From NCBI GenBank assembly GCA_020137815.1, contig CM035354.1, positions 3,569,342 through 3,633,341 of the forward strand: a DNA stretch of 64,000 bases. Direction: 5' to 3'. Shown one piece after another: positions 1 to 12,858 of the stretch. The position numbers and the translations under genes were made by a program. The stretch comes from Hormiphora californensis (lineage: Eukaryota; Ctenophora; Tentaculata; Cydippida; Pleurobrachiidae). The notes under the pieces are model-generated. The model ran no database searches. It saw nothing but the letters and a program-made list of their open reading frames with translations, and was not told the origin of the DNA. Numbering within the stretch: position 1 is the stretch's first letter; each line of letters begins with the position of its first letter.

Positions 1-464
1 GCCCGCACAATTACTGGTGCTTACAGATCCATTGTATCAGAAAATGCAAACCCAAATGTGAAATATAAGCCATGAAATTAACGAGACGGATACGGACAGC
101 AGTAATTGAGAGACGATGATAATGATAGTACCATCCTACAAACACAACACCTTTCTTTTCCTTTTTTGTTTACCATTCCTATGCAGCACAGCCATCAACC
201 ACAAACATCCAGTAAGTAATGTGTGCAGGTGGGAAGGGACCAGGGACCCCTGAGCGTCAGGGCCCAGGGGCCGGGGGTAGGAGAAGAACACCAGAATGAG
301 GGAGGGGTTGGATTGTTCATACTGCGTAGTGCAAAGTGCAAACACAGTGCCAGCCGTCGGCCGACTCAACCAAAGGGGGGGGGGTCATGGCACGACAATC
401 TCCAAATCCTAGAACACCAGAAATCAAATACTTGGAACTAACTCTCTTGTCCCCCTCGTTACAG
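1..464. other. Left-edge sequence without supported coding
   Basis: No exon could be supported here. The stretch precedes the first open exon of the EGF/glycine-rich gene and is probably its intron or upstream exons lying outside the window. Short open frames exist on both strands but show no domain and no consistent splice context. Confidence 0.4.
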
Positions 465-3400
465 AGTGAGGAAGTAACATCTACAGCTTCGATATCAGAA
501 GACACATCGACAAATGAATACCGTACAAGCAACGTCATTGGGTCAGTCAGTGACCTCGAGGAGCTTCATAGGAGCCTCTCAGAGACCCTTACAGAGGTAT
601 TTATACCGTCTGGAGCTGCTTTAGGAACTTTTTAGCATGTGTGACGTGTGTGTATTTCTCTTTGTACTTGATCTCAATTAGAATGTATTGAATTAGTAAT
701 GTATTTCTACACAGCACGATCCCACGTTAGCCATTAATGTGAATCTAGACATTTCAGATGCAGAGTACACTCCACGAGATCAAGAGACACGACCCAACCG
801 ATATTATCTACCAGGTAATAAATTGTCTTGACTTTCTGTTTTGCTAGTGTCTGACTGTTCAGCAGCCACTGCAGTCAGGCCCAACTGTCCTGCCATCAAA
901 CCTTCTTTCAAATGTTGCTACTGTTCATGGATCTGATTGTTCATTGCATGTTTCATATACATCATTGCATGCATGTTATTTGTTGAACTCACCGCACGTT
1001 ATCTTTACTCTGTTGAACTCATTGCACGTCATTTGTACTCATCAATGCATGTTATCTCTCTTATCTGCACGTGTTAACTTATATGCACGTGTATGCACGC
1101 AGGACGATCTGATAGCCACTGTAACTAGCCTAACCAAGGCTACACTCATGTCTGTGAGTATAACATTTGATTCTGTGTTGAAATGAATGCACTTTGTTTT
1201 GATCCTCCCTTATCTGTTCAGTAGCATTGGGTGTGTTTGTGTGTGAAATCACAGAATCGAAATTGTACTTGGAGCATATATTATCACGGGATTTTCAAAC
1301 CATCTGGAAACACATGTTCATTGTTTACTAAAGGCTGCATTGTTTCAGATGAGCAATCAAGTGAGTGATTTAACGGCTCGAGTACAGGATCTCCACTCGG
1401 CCAAAGTCTCTCTGGAGATGAAGGTTAACACGCTGGAAGCTGAGATGAATTGTATCATGGGCAGAGCAGGGGGATGTGATCCTTCAAAATGTTTAAACGG
1501 GGGCATCCAAATAGAGGTAGGTACTGGTCACATGACACCAAATATGGACATCACGTGACAAAATAGAGGTAGGGGAACTTCTACTTCTAGGCAGTCAATT
1601 CCATGTCCTTCCATGAGCTTCTATTTGACTATTCATTCGTCCTTTTCTTATTATTACTTCCTACTGCTACAGTCTACTAAAAACTAATAATAACTCTCTC
1701 ATATCTAGGGTTACTGCTACAGTCTACTAAAAACTACTAATAACTCTCTCATATCTAGGGTTACTGCTACAGTCTACTAAAAACTACTAATAACTCTCTC
1801 ATATCTAGGGTTACTGCTACAGTCTAATAATAACATTCTCATATCTAGGGTTACTGCAAGTGCAAGGAGGGCTACTCAGGAGACCACTGCGAAAAGGACA
1901 TCAACGAGTGCGAAAGCGAAACCAATCCATGCCAAAATAATGGTGAGCAAAGTTATCATACACACCGATAAACCAAGAGTAGTTTTCCATCTCCATCTAA
2001 CTAAGTCAGTGTATGAACGTTATTCATTACCATGGTAACCATCATCACTTTTCGAGCTAACCCTTAACAACCATCACCAGGGAAATGCGAGAACACCTAC
2101 GGCTCGTTCGTATGTTCCTGTCAGCCAGATAACTTTGGGGAGCGGTGCCAACACGTTCACGATGACTGTACTGATAACCGATGTGTCAATGGTAGGTGTT
2201 TATCCTCTCTCTATCCCCTGAGGTTCATGCCCATGGCAGCTTTCACATGGTTGTCATGACAACCTAGTAACCTTGGTAACGTTGTCTAGGTGAGTGTGTG
2301 CACCTGGGTAGAGTTGTTCTGAACGAGCCACGGATCTACTGTGACTGTGATGAAGGATGGGATGTTGAATTCGCTAACTTCACCTGTACCAAGGTATTAT
2401 ACTCAACTTTAGGGTTTTCTAGTGACAATTCCACAAACCCCTTCTTTGGTTGGCATATTATTTGACTTGGTTTTTTAGTCCCCCTCTCCAGTGTCAGGTT
2501 ATGCCCAAATATGGTGTTGTGTGTCACGTGACCTCAACTTCCTTCTTTCTTCAGGATATTAATGAGTGTGAGGAAGAGTTCACGTGTGATGGGACCAGTG
2601 TTGGATGCAGCAACACCCCTGGTTCCTACACGTGTCATTGTCCACCTGGGTACACAGGGTCGGGACGGTGGGGTGAGGGGTGCATCCGGCAACAAGACTG
2701 CTCCTCCCAGCCCTGCAAAAACGGGAGATGCATCGAAACTGCAGAAGGGTAGGTGCTAGTTACTATAACGCACGTTGTTGCTATGGTTACCAATAACATG
2801 GTTACCAATATAGCACTGTTATTACATCCCCACCTCCCCAGATTCCAGTGTGAATGTCACGATGGTTGGACAGGCAACACATGTCAGAAAGCCGTGGAGA
2901 GCCAACTATGGTGTGACATGGACCCATGTAGGAATGGAGCGGAGTGTATAGATCTCAGAGGTGGTCAGGACTACGAGTGTCGTTGTCAAGACGGTTACTA
3001 TGGACGATATTGCGAGAACAGTGTTGTATGTGATCGGGTCACATGTCACAATGGAGGGAGGTGTGTTACCCATGATAACTCCAGTTATAGCTGTCTCTGT
3101 AAGGATGGATTCGGTGGCAAACACTGCGAGGTAAGAACTCCTATACACATGGGTGTGACCATATATGGGCTTGAACCAAAAACCATGTATATGTTGTACT
3201 AATAGCACACTACCAGCTGGATTGCTCCATTCATAGTTCTACCGTGTGTGTGTTTCAGGGGACAGCGAACTCGTGTGATGTACACCAGTGTGCGAATGGG
3301 GCGGAGTGTAATCCCTCTACTAACGGTTACACGTGCTCCTGTACTCCCGGATTTATTGGGACTCACTGCAAAGGTAATACACATGTTACAACACCGCCAC

Positions 3401-4826
3401 AGCTGAACCATGATATGTTTCAGAATAATCAAACAATTGCATTCTCTTTGCATCTGAATCTGCTCCTTGTTTGACTAATTTATCAATTCCTGACACTGAG
3501 TGCGTGCCATGAGCAATTCAAACTTAATGCCCGCTCTCTTCTTCAGATAAGATACTGTACGAGTTGACATCATGCGGGCACCAGGGTACAGATGGACCAA
3601 CCCAGTCCAGCTGTGAGAAGGCCTACACCACTGGGTATCAACACGACATCACTGTAACAAACGGTGTCCAGCACATCTATATTCCTACTAACGGCACCTA
3701 CAGGATAACAGGTAACTTCACAAGTCTGATGAGATGTAACCATGGTAACCAATTGAATGTAACCATGTAACCATGACAACCTTTAGCCCAGGGAGCGAGT
3801 GGTGGAGGTGCACGAAGGACTGGAAAGGGAGCCCTAGTTTCAGCTGAATTCACCCTAAGTCCGGGGTTCCTCAAAGTAGCTGTGGGACATGAAGGACAGT
3901 GTGATGAGGTGAATGGAAAGAAGCATACTTCTATGGTTTGCGGTGGTGGTGGAGGCTCCTTTGTGGTGAGAGGCAGTGTGCCCCTGCTCGTGGCAGGAGG
4001 TGGAGGCGGCGGAGGGGACGACGGAGATGGTAAGAGAGAGAGAGAAATACAACTATGTTTTAGTTACTTTTTATCAGTGTTTAGGTAGATGTAATGAAAG
4101 CTCTCAAGGCTTAAAGCTAACATTTCGTCGATTTCCCCTACGACTCATAAACTACAGCTCAAGTAGCTAAATCATGAACCAATTTCCCACTAGGTTTGAA
4201 CGGAAGTCTTCATCCAGATGGTACGGCATTTGTCCCCAACAACAACGTCCACGGTGGATCAAATAGAAATGGAGGTGGATCATGTGCTAGGTTTGGAGGT
4301 GCTGGAGGAGGTGGTTTCATTGGACCTGGCCGTGATGGGTATAGCTCAGATATGCAGGTATAATATTTTGAAGTTTAGTATTCTTCTTTCGCCCGGATGA
4401 ATGCCATAAAGTACTCGTCAATTCATTGAATGGACGAGTACTTTATTGTAGCAGGATGAAAAATCTGTTCACTAATCATTGATATCATTCCGAAGTCTGA
4501 ACAATATCTCTCTCCTCTAGGTACCCTCGACTGGTGGAAAACCCTGGCCTGACCTCCGAGGGGGAACCTCTGATCTGAGTATAGCAAGTCATGGACAGGG
4601 TGCCCTGGGTGGCTTCGGTGGAGGAGGAAGGGGAACTTGGTCCCCCGGTGGAGGCGGAGGGTACAGTGGAGGGGCGGGGAAATGTGCCAAACGGGGCAAG
4701 AATACCTCCCAGAAAGGAGGGGGAGGTGGGGGCTCCTTCATAAGCCAGGAGGGACATTCTAAAACAGTTGAAGTAGCACGTGTGGCAGGATCAGGTAGTG
4801 TCACTGTGGTAAGGGTCAATGAGTGA
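465..4826 (+). CDS. EGF-repeat protein with ALK/LTK-type glycine-rich domain (5' incomplete)
   Basis: Seen: exons at 465-596, 715-814, 1103-1153, 1349-1516, 1849-1942, 2081-2191, 2290-2393, 2555-2748, 2842-3130, 3259-3373, 3547-3711, 3787-4029, 4194-4357 and 4521-4826 (stop TGA). Phases agree from 1103 onward; the 814-to-1103 junction does not fit, so an exon is missed or misplaced there. In order the protein has an acidic N-terminal stretch, a heptad-like coiled coil (1103-1450), eight EGF modules (two start with the calcium-binding DINEC pattern), then a region opening with TSCG..G..GPTQ..C..AY and running into glycine-rich blocks such as [16 protein letters not shown] and GGFGGGG. Known: this pattern is that of the extracellular TNF-like/glycine-rich region of ALK and LTK receptors. 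Odd: the frame ends directly after the glycine-rich region, with no transmembrane segment or kinase, so the product is probably secreted matrix or ligand-binding protein (inference). The start codon lies upstream or is unseen. Confidence 0.75.
1659..1848 (+). repeat. 50-bp tandem repeat carrying 3' splice sites
   Basis: A 50-bp unit is repeated about 3.5 times just before the exon at 1849. Every unit ends in CTCATATCTAG followed by GGTTACTG, which is the acceptor plus the first bases of the exon. Acceptor copies end at 1708, 1758, 1808 and 1848; the last one leads into the open EGF exon. Confidence 0.85.
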
Positions 4827-5075
4827 GCACGGAGCTGGATCTATGTACTGACACTGCATTTAGCTTTAGGGGTTGCAGGCGACGAATTAGATATATGATT
4901 CCCCCTTCTTATTATCCCAAAATGTGCTGACATGTCTGTTTGCCCGAGAGAAGGGGAAGAAAAAAGAGGGAGAAAAGATAGCTGGGCTGCTGGAAAAGCA
5001 TTCTCTCTTCTGTATGTTGCACATAACTGTCTCTATTATGGCTTCGCCAGTAGTAGCTTTTTCGGACAGGCAGTC

Positions 5076-5081
<6 letters not shown>

Positions 5082-5152
<71 letters not shown>
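5082..5152. repeat. (AG)n microsatellite
   Basis: About 35 uninterrupted AG dinucleotides. A shorter GA tract lies at about 5310-5338. Confidence 0.95.
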
Positions 5153-5157
<5 letters not shown>

Positions 5158-5852
5158 TGCTAGTGTGTCTATGAGCAATGAATAGGGAAAAGAAACCCTT
5201 TTCATAATTCAAGAGCTACATTGCAAACAAATAATTAGCAATAATTAGCCGGCAACAATTACATTGCAAATTATTATCCCTCAAATCGAGACTCAAATAA
5301 CTTTGACGAGGGAGAGAGAGAGAGAGATGAGAGAGAGGGAAGTATATTATTCAACAAAGGTGAAGATGCACGAAAAAAAGATGGTTGTTACTCGACAACT
5401 AATCGAGTGGTGTTTGGCTCGAATTGGTTAATGTAAATATAAAGAGAGCTCTATTCTACTTTTATTTGAATTTTAATAATTTGACTCAAATGTTTGTGTC
5501 TTTTACTCATTGATTTGACGAATATTACCACTTCTATTAACTACTGAATCGCATGTACTGAATATTTCATCATTCTCACACATGAGTCACAGAAGGTGTG
5601 GGACCATATACTTATATTGGTATATTACCATTATATATGGTACATAATGTGTATGCAAGTAGTATGACAAGGTACTTACAATTTGGATTCGTTGACCCGA
5701 AGAAAACAGCTTCTCAGGATCGCTCCCGTTAACATAGTAACTATCGAACCTGTAGATTGTGTTATATTGAAGTTAGTCTACAACCGCCATGAGATACTAA
5801 TTAGAGTAACGATATTCATTTAGAACTAGCCGAAAAAGTCAACTAGACGGAG

Positions 5853-5930
5853 CTTGCATTAGAACCGAGATTCGAACCCGGGACCTTCTTATCTGTATGA
5901 GAAGCGATCAGAATGTTACCACATGACGTA
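5853..5930 (-). mobile_element. tRNA-like element (SINE head or tRNA pseudogene)
   Basis: On the minus strand a T-arm is clear: stem CCGGG/CTCGG around loop TTCGAAT, containing the B-box core GGTTCGAATC. Upstream is an A-box-like TGTGGTAACATTCTGA. The anticodon arm does not fold into a proper 5-bp stem with a 7-nt loop and lacks U33, so it is not a functional tRNA. This fits a tRNA-derived SINE head or a decayed tRNA gene. Confidence 0.5.
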
Positions 5931-7814
5931 TACCTGATAAGTTTAGTTTTATCGAATGCAGTAGTGTAGGCTTGTGGAAGGGCGGGTAGAGGGGAGCTGA
6001 ATATTGAGTAGATAAACCGGGGTATACATCGGAGCAGAGACCTCTTTATCGCTCTCTCCTCCTCCTGAAATGATTGAGATTGAGTCAAAATTGATGGAGA
6101 AGGGGGTGAGACCCACCATTATCCACCCTTACTCAATAAGTCCGAAGTACTGTCAGGCCAATGCTCTGACAGCCAAAGAGTATGAATTGTCTAATGTCAC
6201 TTTCACAGTTTTTCCTCCCTGAAATTCATTTTTAGCAACTCGATGCATGTGACAGGTTAAGACCCTCCCTTTTGTCGGCATATAAAATATACTCGGGTAA
6301 AATAGGTCCTTTGTCGGCACAGTGCACAAACCTATAGGCAACCTAACCGCTGTTTAAACACCAACTGAGAGATTGTCTGGCAAGTTACTTGTGTTATATC
6401 ATGGGACATATATCATGGGTACATTCAGCATTGTCTCTTGGTAGTGCATATATTCGTTCTGGCAATACGTCTTCCATAGAACTTCATTTTCATGTTGAGC
6501 AAGTGGCAGCTCATGTTGAGCACATGTATGAGCACATGTATCGGCTCATATTGGTTGTCCACGATTATTTCAAAACCACAGAATCACATCTATCGCCAAG
6601 GCGGTTTTCATTCACTATAAACACTTTTTTCCCAATAAATCATGACTCTTAGCACGTGGGTTGTGCAGTGGTTTATCCTTCCAATATACACGTGTGCTCC
6701 AACCGCTAATGATGTTGGCAAAACATTCAGCGCCTATCACTAAAGTAGACGTAATCAAAACCACTTACCACAAACAGATTCTACCCACTCACGCTGCCAA
6801 CGAAACCCAATAAGATGCTTCTAGATGCTTCTAGATATTATCGTACTCTCCCTGCCTATAATAACGGGCCTATAACTTACTTTGAAGGGAAGTTTAAGGT
6901 TGATAAACTCCGCTCCATCACACAACACATCGAAGGGGCAGTGAATCTTGACAAAGTATGTATTATTGTCTGAAGAGTGTTCGGCGGATTCATGTTCCAG
7001 CTCCAGACCTTTTTCCCTTAGATTCGTCTCGAATATTCTCCTTTTCGTCTCGGCCTGTCCCCCGCTACAGTCCAGGCGATACGCCAACACAAAATCTGAA
7101 AGAGAGGGGCTGAGAGTAACTGTAATCAATCAAATTGGTTTACCAGAGATCAGCTACATAATATCTCTACCTACATACAGTTGTAACTTGTACAGTTGTA
7201 TTATTTCGTTGTAATATCTCTACAACTATCTATATCAGAGATTATATTGTAAATAAAGAGCATAATACTAGTAATACGATTGAGTTACTCAACAAACAAT
7301 ATATGTATGGTCGGACGGTCGGTACGATGGCCAAAGCCATAATAATGGACCTGATATCAATATCATATGTTGCGATTTTAGAAACGTAAAATGAAATATC
7401 GATTTAGGACACATACATATTTCTACTCACCGATTTTTCGCTTTCCGTCTCGGAAGTAGGCACTATTGAGTGGAGCTTTCTGAAAAAAGGGACCAGTGAA
7501 AACTATTGGCAGCTTTAGGGTAAGGACAGAATAAAATACTATTTCCCCCGAAACAAAAAAAGATTTAGAAACTGTTTCCCAAACAGGTCCCCAATGCGTT
7601 TAGCAGTGCAGCAATAGTGACCGTTATGGGCGAATGTAGGTGTGATCGAGGAGTGAAGAGGATGAGCTTTAGGAGGTATTTGAATGTCACATGATCAGAC
7701 ATTTTCAACATGTTGGTTGTTGCATTGTTCCGCGAGGAATATGTTTTACAGTCTGCAGTATAACTGTCCATGATGCTGCAACGCTATTCAGCCAATCACC
7801 AATATGCCTCAAAT

Positions 7815-7909
7815 CTGTCTGGCGGCGCCAGACCCCAATTTGATTTTCAAAAAGACAGTGCGGTCAGAATTCAGATGGGTAGGCAGATGGGCTGGGCGGC
7901 GCCAGACAG
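7815..7909. mobile_element. MITE, CTGTCTGG family (copy 1)
   Basis: A 95-bp element with inverted ends CTGTCTGGCGGCG and GGCGGCGCCAGACAG. It is flanked by an exact 8-bp direct repeat CCTCAAAT (target duplication). It has no coding capacity. Related copies lie at 53244-53320 and 57716-57788. Confidence 0.85.
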
Positions 7910-8403
7910 CCTCAAATAGGGATCAAAGTTCAGAAGACACTACTCAATAAACAAAGAATCGAAACTATACTAGAACTGCTGTAGAAGCCTTATTGCCAAT
8001 GTGATTGTAGTAGTGATATAATTATTGATGGGCTGAAGACCAAATTAATCACATGAGAGATTAATATTGTACCCCACTTTTGGACTACCCAAAAGCAGCA
8101 TACGCAGTTCCACCAGAGACAATATATGCACAAGGTACTGCGTCTTCTAGTGAACTACAATCTGCCTCAATCATCATTGAAACCTTGCAATGTTATAATG
8201 ATGATTGAGATCTATATCAGCTGGGCTAAAAATCAAGTACCTCGATTGTAGTATTTTCTTCAAAAGAGATGGACGGTTCGGTAACTACAACGACGGGGTT
8301 GACAGTGATAGTGGCAGACATGCGGCATGTCTTGTGGGTATATATCCGAAATACAAAATACACGGAGCTGAGGACGAGATCGGACTATCTATTGCGAGGG
8401 TGG

Positions 8404-8450
<47 letters not shown>

Positions 8451-8464
8451 GGAGAGAGAGAGAC
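8404..8464. repeat. (GA)n-rich tract
   Basis: Near-pure GA dinucleotides with a few AAAG and GGGA interruptions. GA-rich low complexity continues around 8580-8790. Confidence 0.9.
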
Positions 8465-9004
8465 ATAGTGTCGTGATTAGACCGACCTCTAATCACGCCC
8501 CCATGATCCCCAGAGAGTAGCAGTAGTGCAGCAGCGACACGGGGTTTTAATAACCTAAATGAGGTAGTAGCTCATGGGGGGGGGGGGGCGAGAGAGTGAG
8601 GTGGGAAGTTAGGGAGCGAAAGAAGTGGAGAGAGAATGAGAGAGAGGGAGAGAGAGAGGGGGAATATAGGGAGCGAAAGAGATCGACAGAAGAAGATATA
8701 GGGAGAGCCGAGAGCGAGATGCAAAAATAGAGGGTGAGATAGAGAGATGGAAAGAGAGTGAGAGAGAGACATGGAAAGATAAGGAGAGATCTAAGAGATA
8801 TTGTCCAAGACAGAACGTATATATTATGTACTATTGACAGAGAGGGGTTGTGATTATTGAAGAGGAAAGAAACAAAGGGACATGTATAATTATTAGGTCC
8901 AGGGTTCCACATAATGGTCACTGTTCCACTTTGTGAATATGTAATTCTTATTGAAGGAGCATTGAGTACACCAGCAAAGAAACAATAAACCGAAACTTTG
9001 GTAT

Positions 9005-9290
9005 CCAAGACACCTCACACTCAAGGCAAGGGAGGGGTAACTCGCGGCAAGGGAGGGGTAACTTCGGGAGGGGTAACTTCGTTACCAAACCGAAACTGGG
9101 GTCTCAGATATTAAACTCGCACCAAGATTCACAAAGTAAACCAGCTGGTTTCTATCGGAAACGTGGGTATATGTTGAGTACGGTGCACACTGCACAGCAT
9201 TCTGGGTATATGTTGAGTACGGTGCAGTTACCACAGCACCATGGGGCGTGGGCAATGGGTATATATGCTGAGTATAACGGTGCAGTACCC
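9005..9290. repeat. Short tandem duplications
   Basis: At 9025-9080 a GGGAGGGGTAACT motif is repeated three times. At 9166-9290 a block containing GGGTATATGTTGAGTACGGT is repeated about three times with divergence. No coding is evident. Confidence 0.7.
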
Positions 9291-9457
9291 CTGTTGCGAT
9301 TGAATATAATGGTGGGTGTGAATATGTGATGCGTATGCTAGAAAACAGAGAATTCTCGAGAATTGGAAGAGATCCTCAATAATTCATAATGTTGTAGCTG
9401 TGGTGTGAAAGGGAAGCATATTTAATTATATCAGCAGATATACAAGTCACAACTTAC

Positions 9458-10777
9458 GTCAAGTGTGTCGGGAAAGTCGGTTGTTGGTGATGGCATGGCA
9501 CAGTCCCGTCCCCCAACTGGAGAGAGTCTGGTTCCTATTTTCTGGTGATCCTGGTGTTCCTCCCTCTCCTCCTCTAAATCACTGACCTTCCCCATACTGC
9601 TTATCTGACTTATCTGAGAGTAGGCCGAGAAAGCAGAACTGTCATCAGCATTCAGTTTCTGTCTCCTAAACCCGTGTCCTATCTTCCCGCTCCGAGCACT
9701 TCTCGCCCCTGGAGATTCCCTTCTACTGAACAGGATAGGTCCCTCCTCACACCTGATCAGATACGGTATCTCCTGGGTTGTATCCTGTACTCCAGTTACC
9801 TTCTTCTCTTCCTCGTACTTCATTACCATGCCCAGGAGAGTGTTGGAATCAACAGGTTTAGGGGCTGCTACAAGTTGGGTTTTATCCCCCACACCCCCTC
9901 CATCCACCTCAACTCCTCCCTTCACATCCCCCTTCAAATCTGCTTTTGACATTCTTTTCGCGAACATGAGGCTCACATTCTGCCTGAGAGAGGATTCCGT
10001 TTTTATCGAGTCACCATCACCACCGCCACCGCCATTAGTTTGTTTTTCTTCCGTTAACACTTTGTCCACAAAGCTGACTGCCAACCCCTTTAATCTTCCC
10101 ATGAATCCACTAGATGGGGGCTGGTTGGTGCTTGTTGTGCTTGAAGGGATGTGGTGGTCCGTTGAGGTCTGAGCAGAACTAATGAGATGGGAGGTTGGGG
10201 AAGATGAACTCTCCTCCTCCTCTCCTCCTCTTCCTCCTGATCACCATGCAGGCTGGGCAGGGTCACAGAGCTATTGGAATAATCAGAGAAATCACTACTC
10301 AGTGACCAGTTCGGGTCGAGTGCTGGCTGGGAGCCAGAAGCAGCAGGGGCGGCAGGGGTTGTCCTCTGGTCCTCACTCTCGGTCAGATAGCTGGGAGCAG
10401 AGGTTGCCCTCGTATCTGTTGTTGTGTACTCGGTATAGGATGTTAGCTCAGATTGGGTTCGTGTAGCAGGGACCGAGGAGTCAGCTCCCCCTGCAGCTCC
10501 TACAGATGAGTTTCCTGCTCCCTGAGTTGGTAGCCCTGACGAGGAGGTGGTAAAACTCCCCCTTCTCACACCACCAGTCTGATTAACAGGACCAGCACTA
10601 CTGCTGACTTTAGAGGTGGGGTCAGTGGTTGAGTAGGTGGTGGTACTACTGCAGGAGGCGGAGGTGAGAGGCCGGTGGGGGTCCCGTGTTAAGGGTAATA
10701 TCCTGTGGTGGAGAGATGATGTCATCAATGGAGGAGGAGGAGGAGGCTAGGGAGGAGGATGTCAACTGTCGAGCCAT
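9458..10777 (-). CDS. Ser/Thr-rich low-complexity protein, function unknown
   Basis: Minus-strand coding appears in at least two blocks. The downstream exon spans 9458-10168: acceptor TTCTGCTCAG, then 237 codons in one frame, ending at the strong donor GTAAGT (9457-9452). The upstream coding lies within about 10200-10777, where a frame rich in Ser, Thr and Ala (including an acidic DQEEEEE stretch) precedes it. A candidate start is the ATG at 10777-10775. The exon joins between 10168 and 10777 are not resolved; one option implies a 41-nt intron. The protein ends beyond 9458 in exons I could not find. Nothing resembles a known fold. It reads as a disordered cytoplasmic protein with a mixed-charge C-terminal part; this is inference. 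Confidence 0.45.
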
Positions 10778-10976
10778 TAATCAGCTGCTCCTGATGAGGT
10801 GCTGGAAGATACTACCACTAGGATCAGCTTTTCCTTCTTCTTCTTCCCAGTGTAATGACTCATTAAAATACGACTTGTGTACTGCGGGGGAAGTGCACTA
10901 GGTAATGGGAGGAAATACACAGAGACAGGTAGACGCGGAGGATTAGCTCCTCTTCTCATCTACCTATCTTTGGACA

Positions 10977-11011
<35 letters not shown>

Positions 11012-11410
11012 GTCACTAGTGCGGTCTTTGCAGAAGATCACAGGCCGCATGCACATGCGATTGAAGCTTAGACACGTGTAACTAGATAAGGCAGTGGGAA
11101 AGAGTCGAGCGCTTAGGTAGTTGCATAAAGTATAATGATTAAATTAATAATTGTTCAAACAAAGTTATTTCAGCAAAAAAATAGTAACTTTGAAGTTCGG
11201 CTAGGTAATTTGTAAAGCAAAGATGGGATATTTGAATAAGGGATAGTAGAAAAATCGGAACAGTGCTTGGATCAGGCAGTGAGCTCATAATGACCAAAGA
11301 CAAAGCAGTATTTATCAGAAAAAGCATACAGAGAAAGATCATGTGGGAGACCGATGCAAAGCGTCGTGTATGAAGATCGGAAAACGGGTAATTTCGCCAT
11401 TTCTCGGGGC

Positions 11411-11444
11411 TGCTGGAGAGAGAGAAAGTGAGAAAGAGAGATAT

Positions 11445-11478
<34 letters not shown>

Positions 11479-11489
11479 TGAGTGAGAGA

Positions 11490-11567
<78 letters not shown>

Positions 11568-11582
11568 GTGAGAGAGAGGGAG
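11411..11582. repeat. (GA)n tract, left half of an inverted pair
   Basis: Long AG/GA array with GTGAGTGAGAGAGAGG punctuation at both sides. It faces a (TC)n array at 11766-11910 about 190 bp away, so the two can pair as an imperfect hairpin. Confidence 0.9.
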
Positions 11583-11765
11583 ATTTTGTGATTAGACCTG
11601 CCTGGATTGCAGGCTTGAGAATGGAGAATAGCAGCACAAAATGAGCACCGTGGGAGAGAAGGAGGATGAGAAAATGTTGGTTATTCATGCAAAACCTCTT
11701 GAGATCTGAGGTGTGTGTGTGTGGTGGGGACCCCTTTTCTCTCACCATTACCAAATGGAAAGCTT

Positions 11766-11799
11766 CTTTCTCTCTTCTCTCTCTCTCTCTCTCTCTCCC

Positions 11800-11890
<91 letters not shown>

Positions 11891-11910
11891 TCTCTCCCTC
11901 TCTTTCTTAG
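11766..11910. repeat. (TC)n tract, right half of an inverted pair
   Basis: CT/TC array complementary to the GA array at 11411-11582. Confidence 0.9.
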
Positions 11911-12797
11911 GCAATCCTGGAATCTTGGATCTCTCTCTCTCCTTGAGCTCATCCCCCAATACACTGTGTATGCACATGGGTGTAACCCTTCTGCAATACC
12001 CTCTTTCTCAGCGCTCTCTCTCTTTTTCTTTCTTACTCTCACTCTCTCACCCTCTTTCCCACTCTATCTCACTCTATCTCTCCCTGGCTCTCTCACTCTC
12101 TCACTCCAGGTTCAAGCAATGATCCCTACTCGGCCGGAAGAACAGGCAGTGCAATAGTTACCCAGGGAGAGAGAGCGATATAGATAGAGGTGAGAAGAGA
12201 GTGTAAAGAGATGTCTATAGCAGATATCTAGAGAGCGAAGAGATAGGATATATCGAGATAGACAGAGAGAGATCGAGAGATATAGAGAGGACGAGAGATG
12301 GGCGATAGGAACAGAGCACTTGGATCATAATACCCGAACAGTGAGGAGGTGTACATAGTACAAGAGTTGAATGACTCCTTACTCCGTGATCATGAAACAA
12401 TATCAAGTGGAGAATAGGGGACTGGAGAAACAATATCAAGTGGAGAATAGGGGGCTGGAGAGAGCGAGAGGACTGGAGAGAGCGAGAGGACTGGAGACAG
12501 TAGCTTGCTGCTCAGTGGCTATACCGTAGTACTACCAAACCAAACTAAACCAAATCAGGACTAGGAAGAGAGGAATGGGGAGAGATGACCGGAGAGAGAG
12601 GACTGGAGAGAGAGAGAGAGAGGAATGGAGAGTGAGGACTGAAGAGAGAGGAGGAGAAAAGAGAAATACTGTGTTGGAATGTATAGAGCGATATAAGGAA
12701 AACGATCCTGGATAGTGCTGCAGACTGCAGTAGCAGGGGATTCCTGGAAAACACCATTACAGTTCTACCATTCTTCAAAGATCTCCATTAGCACAAT

Positions 12798-12858
12798 CAT
12801 TGTCTCAACGTGTTGCATACATTGTGCAGCACAATGTATGCAACACGTTGAGACAATG
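12798..12858. repeat. Perfect 30-bp palindrome
   Basis: The arms 12798-12827 and 12829-12858 are exact reverse complements around a single central A. The outer end reads CATTGTCTCAACG. No obvious target duplication flanks it. Confidence 0.95.

Larger units (their letters stand above)
4827..9457. other. Gene-poor intergenic region with microsatellites
   Basis: Between the EGF gene and the Ser/Thr-rich minus-strand gene I see no supported coding sequence. It holds (AG)n tracts, a tRNA-like short element, a MITE and a small tandem duplication, listed separately. The rest is AT-rich unique-looking DNA. Confidence 0.5.

Noticed and set aside
5853-5930. Functional tRNA gene
   Set aside because: T-arm is good but the anticodon arm is mispaired and lacks U33, so only a tRNA-like element is claimed.
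8880-9008. Fibronectin type III-like fragment on the minus strand (SGTVTIMWNPGP)
   Set aside because: Only about 30 residues, no splice sites or neighbouring domain, and the frame runs into low complexity.
11272-12157. Long Ser/Leu-rich or Arg/Glu-rich frames over the GA/TC arrays
   Set aside because: Dinucleotide repeats keep every frame open and give SLSLSL or ERERER; no other coding evidence.
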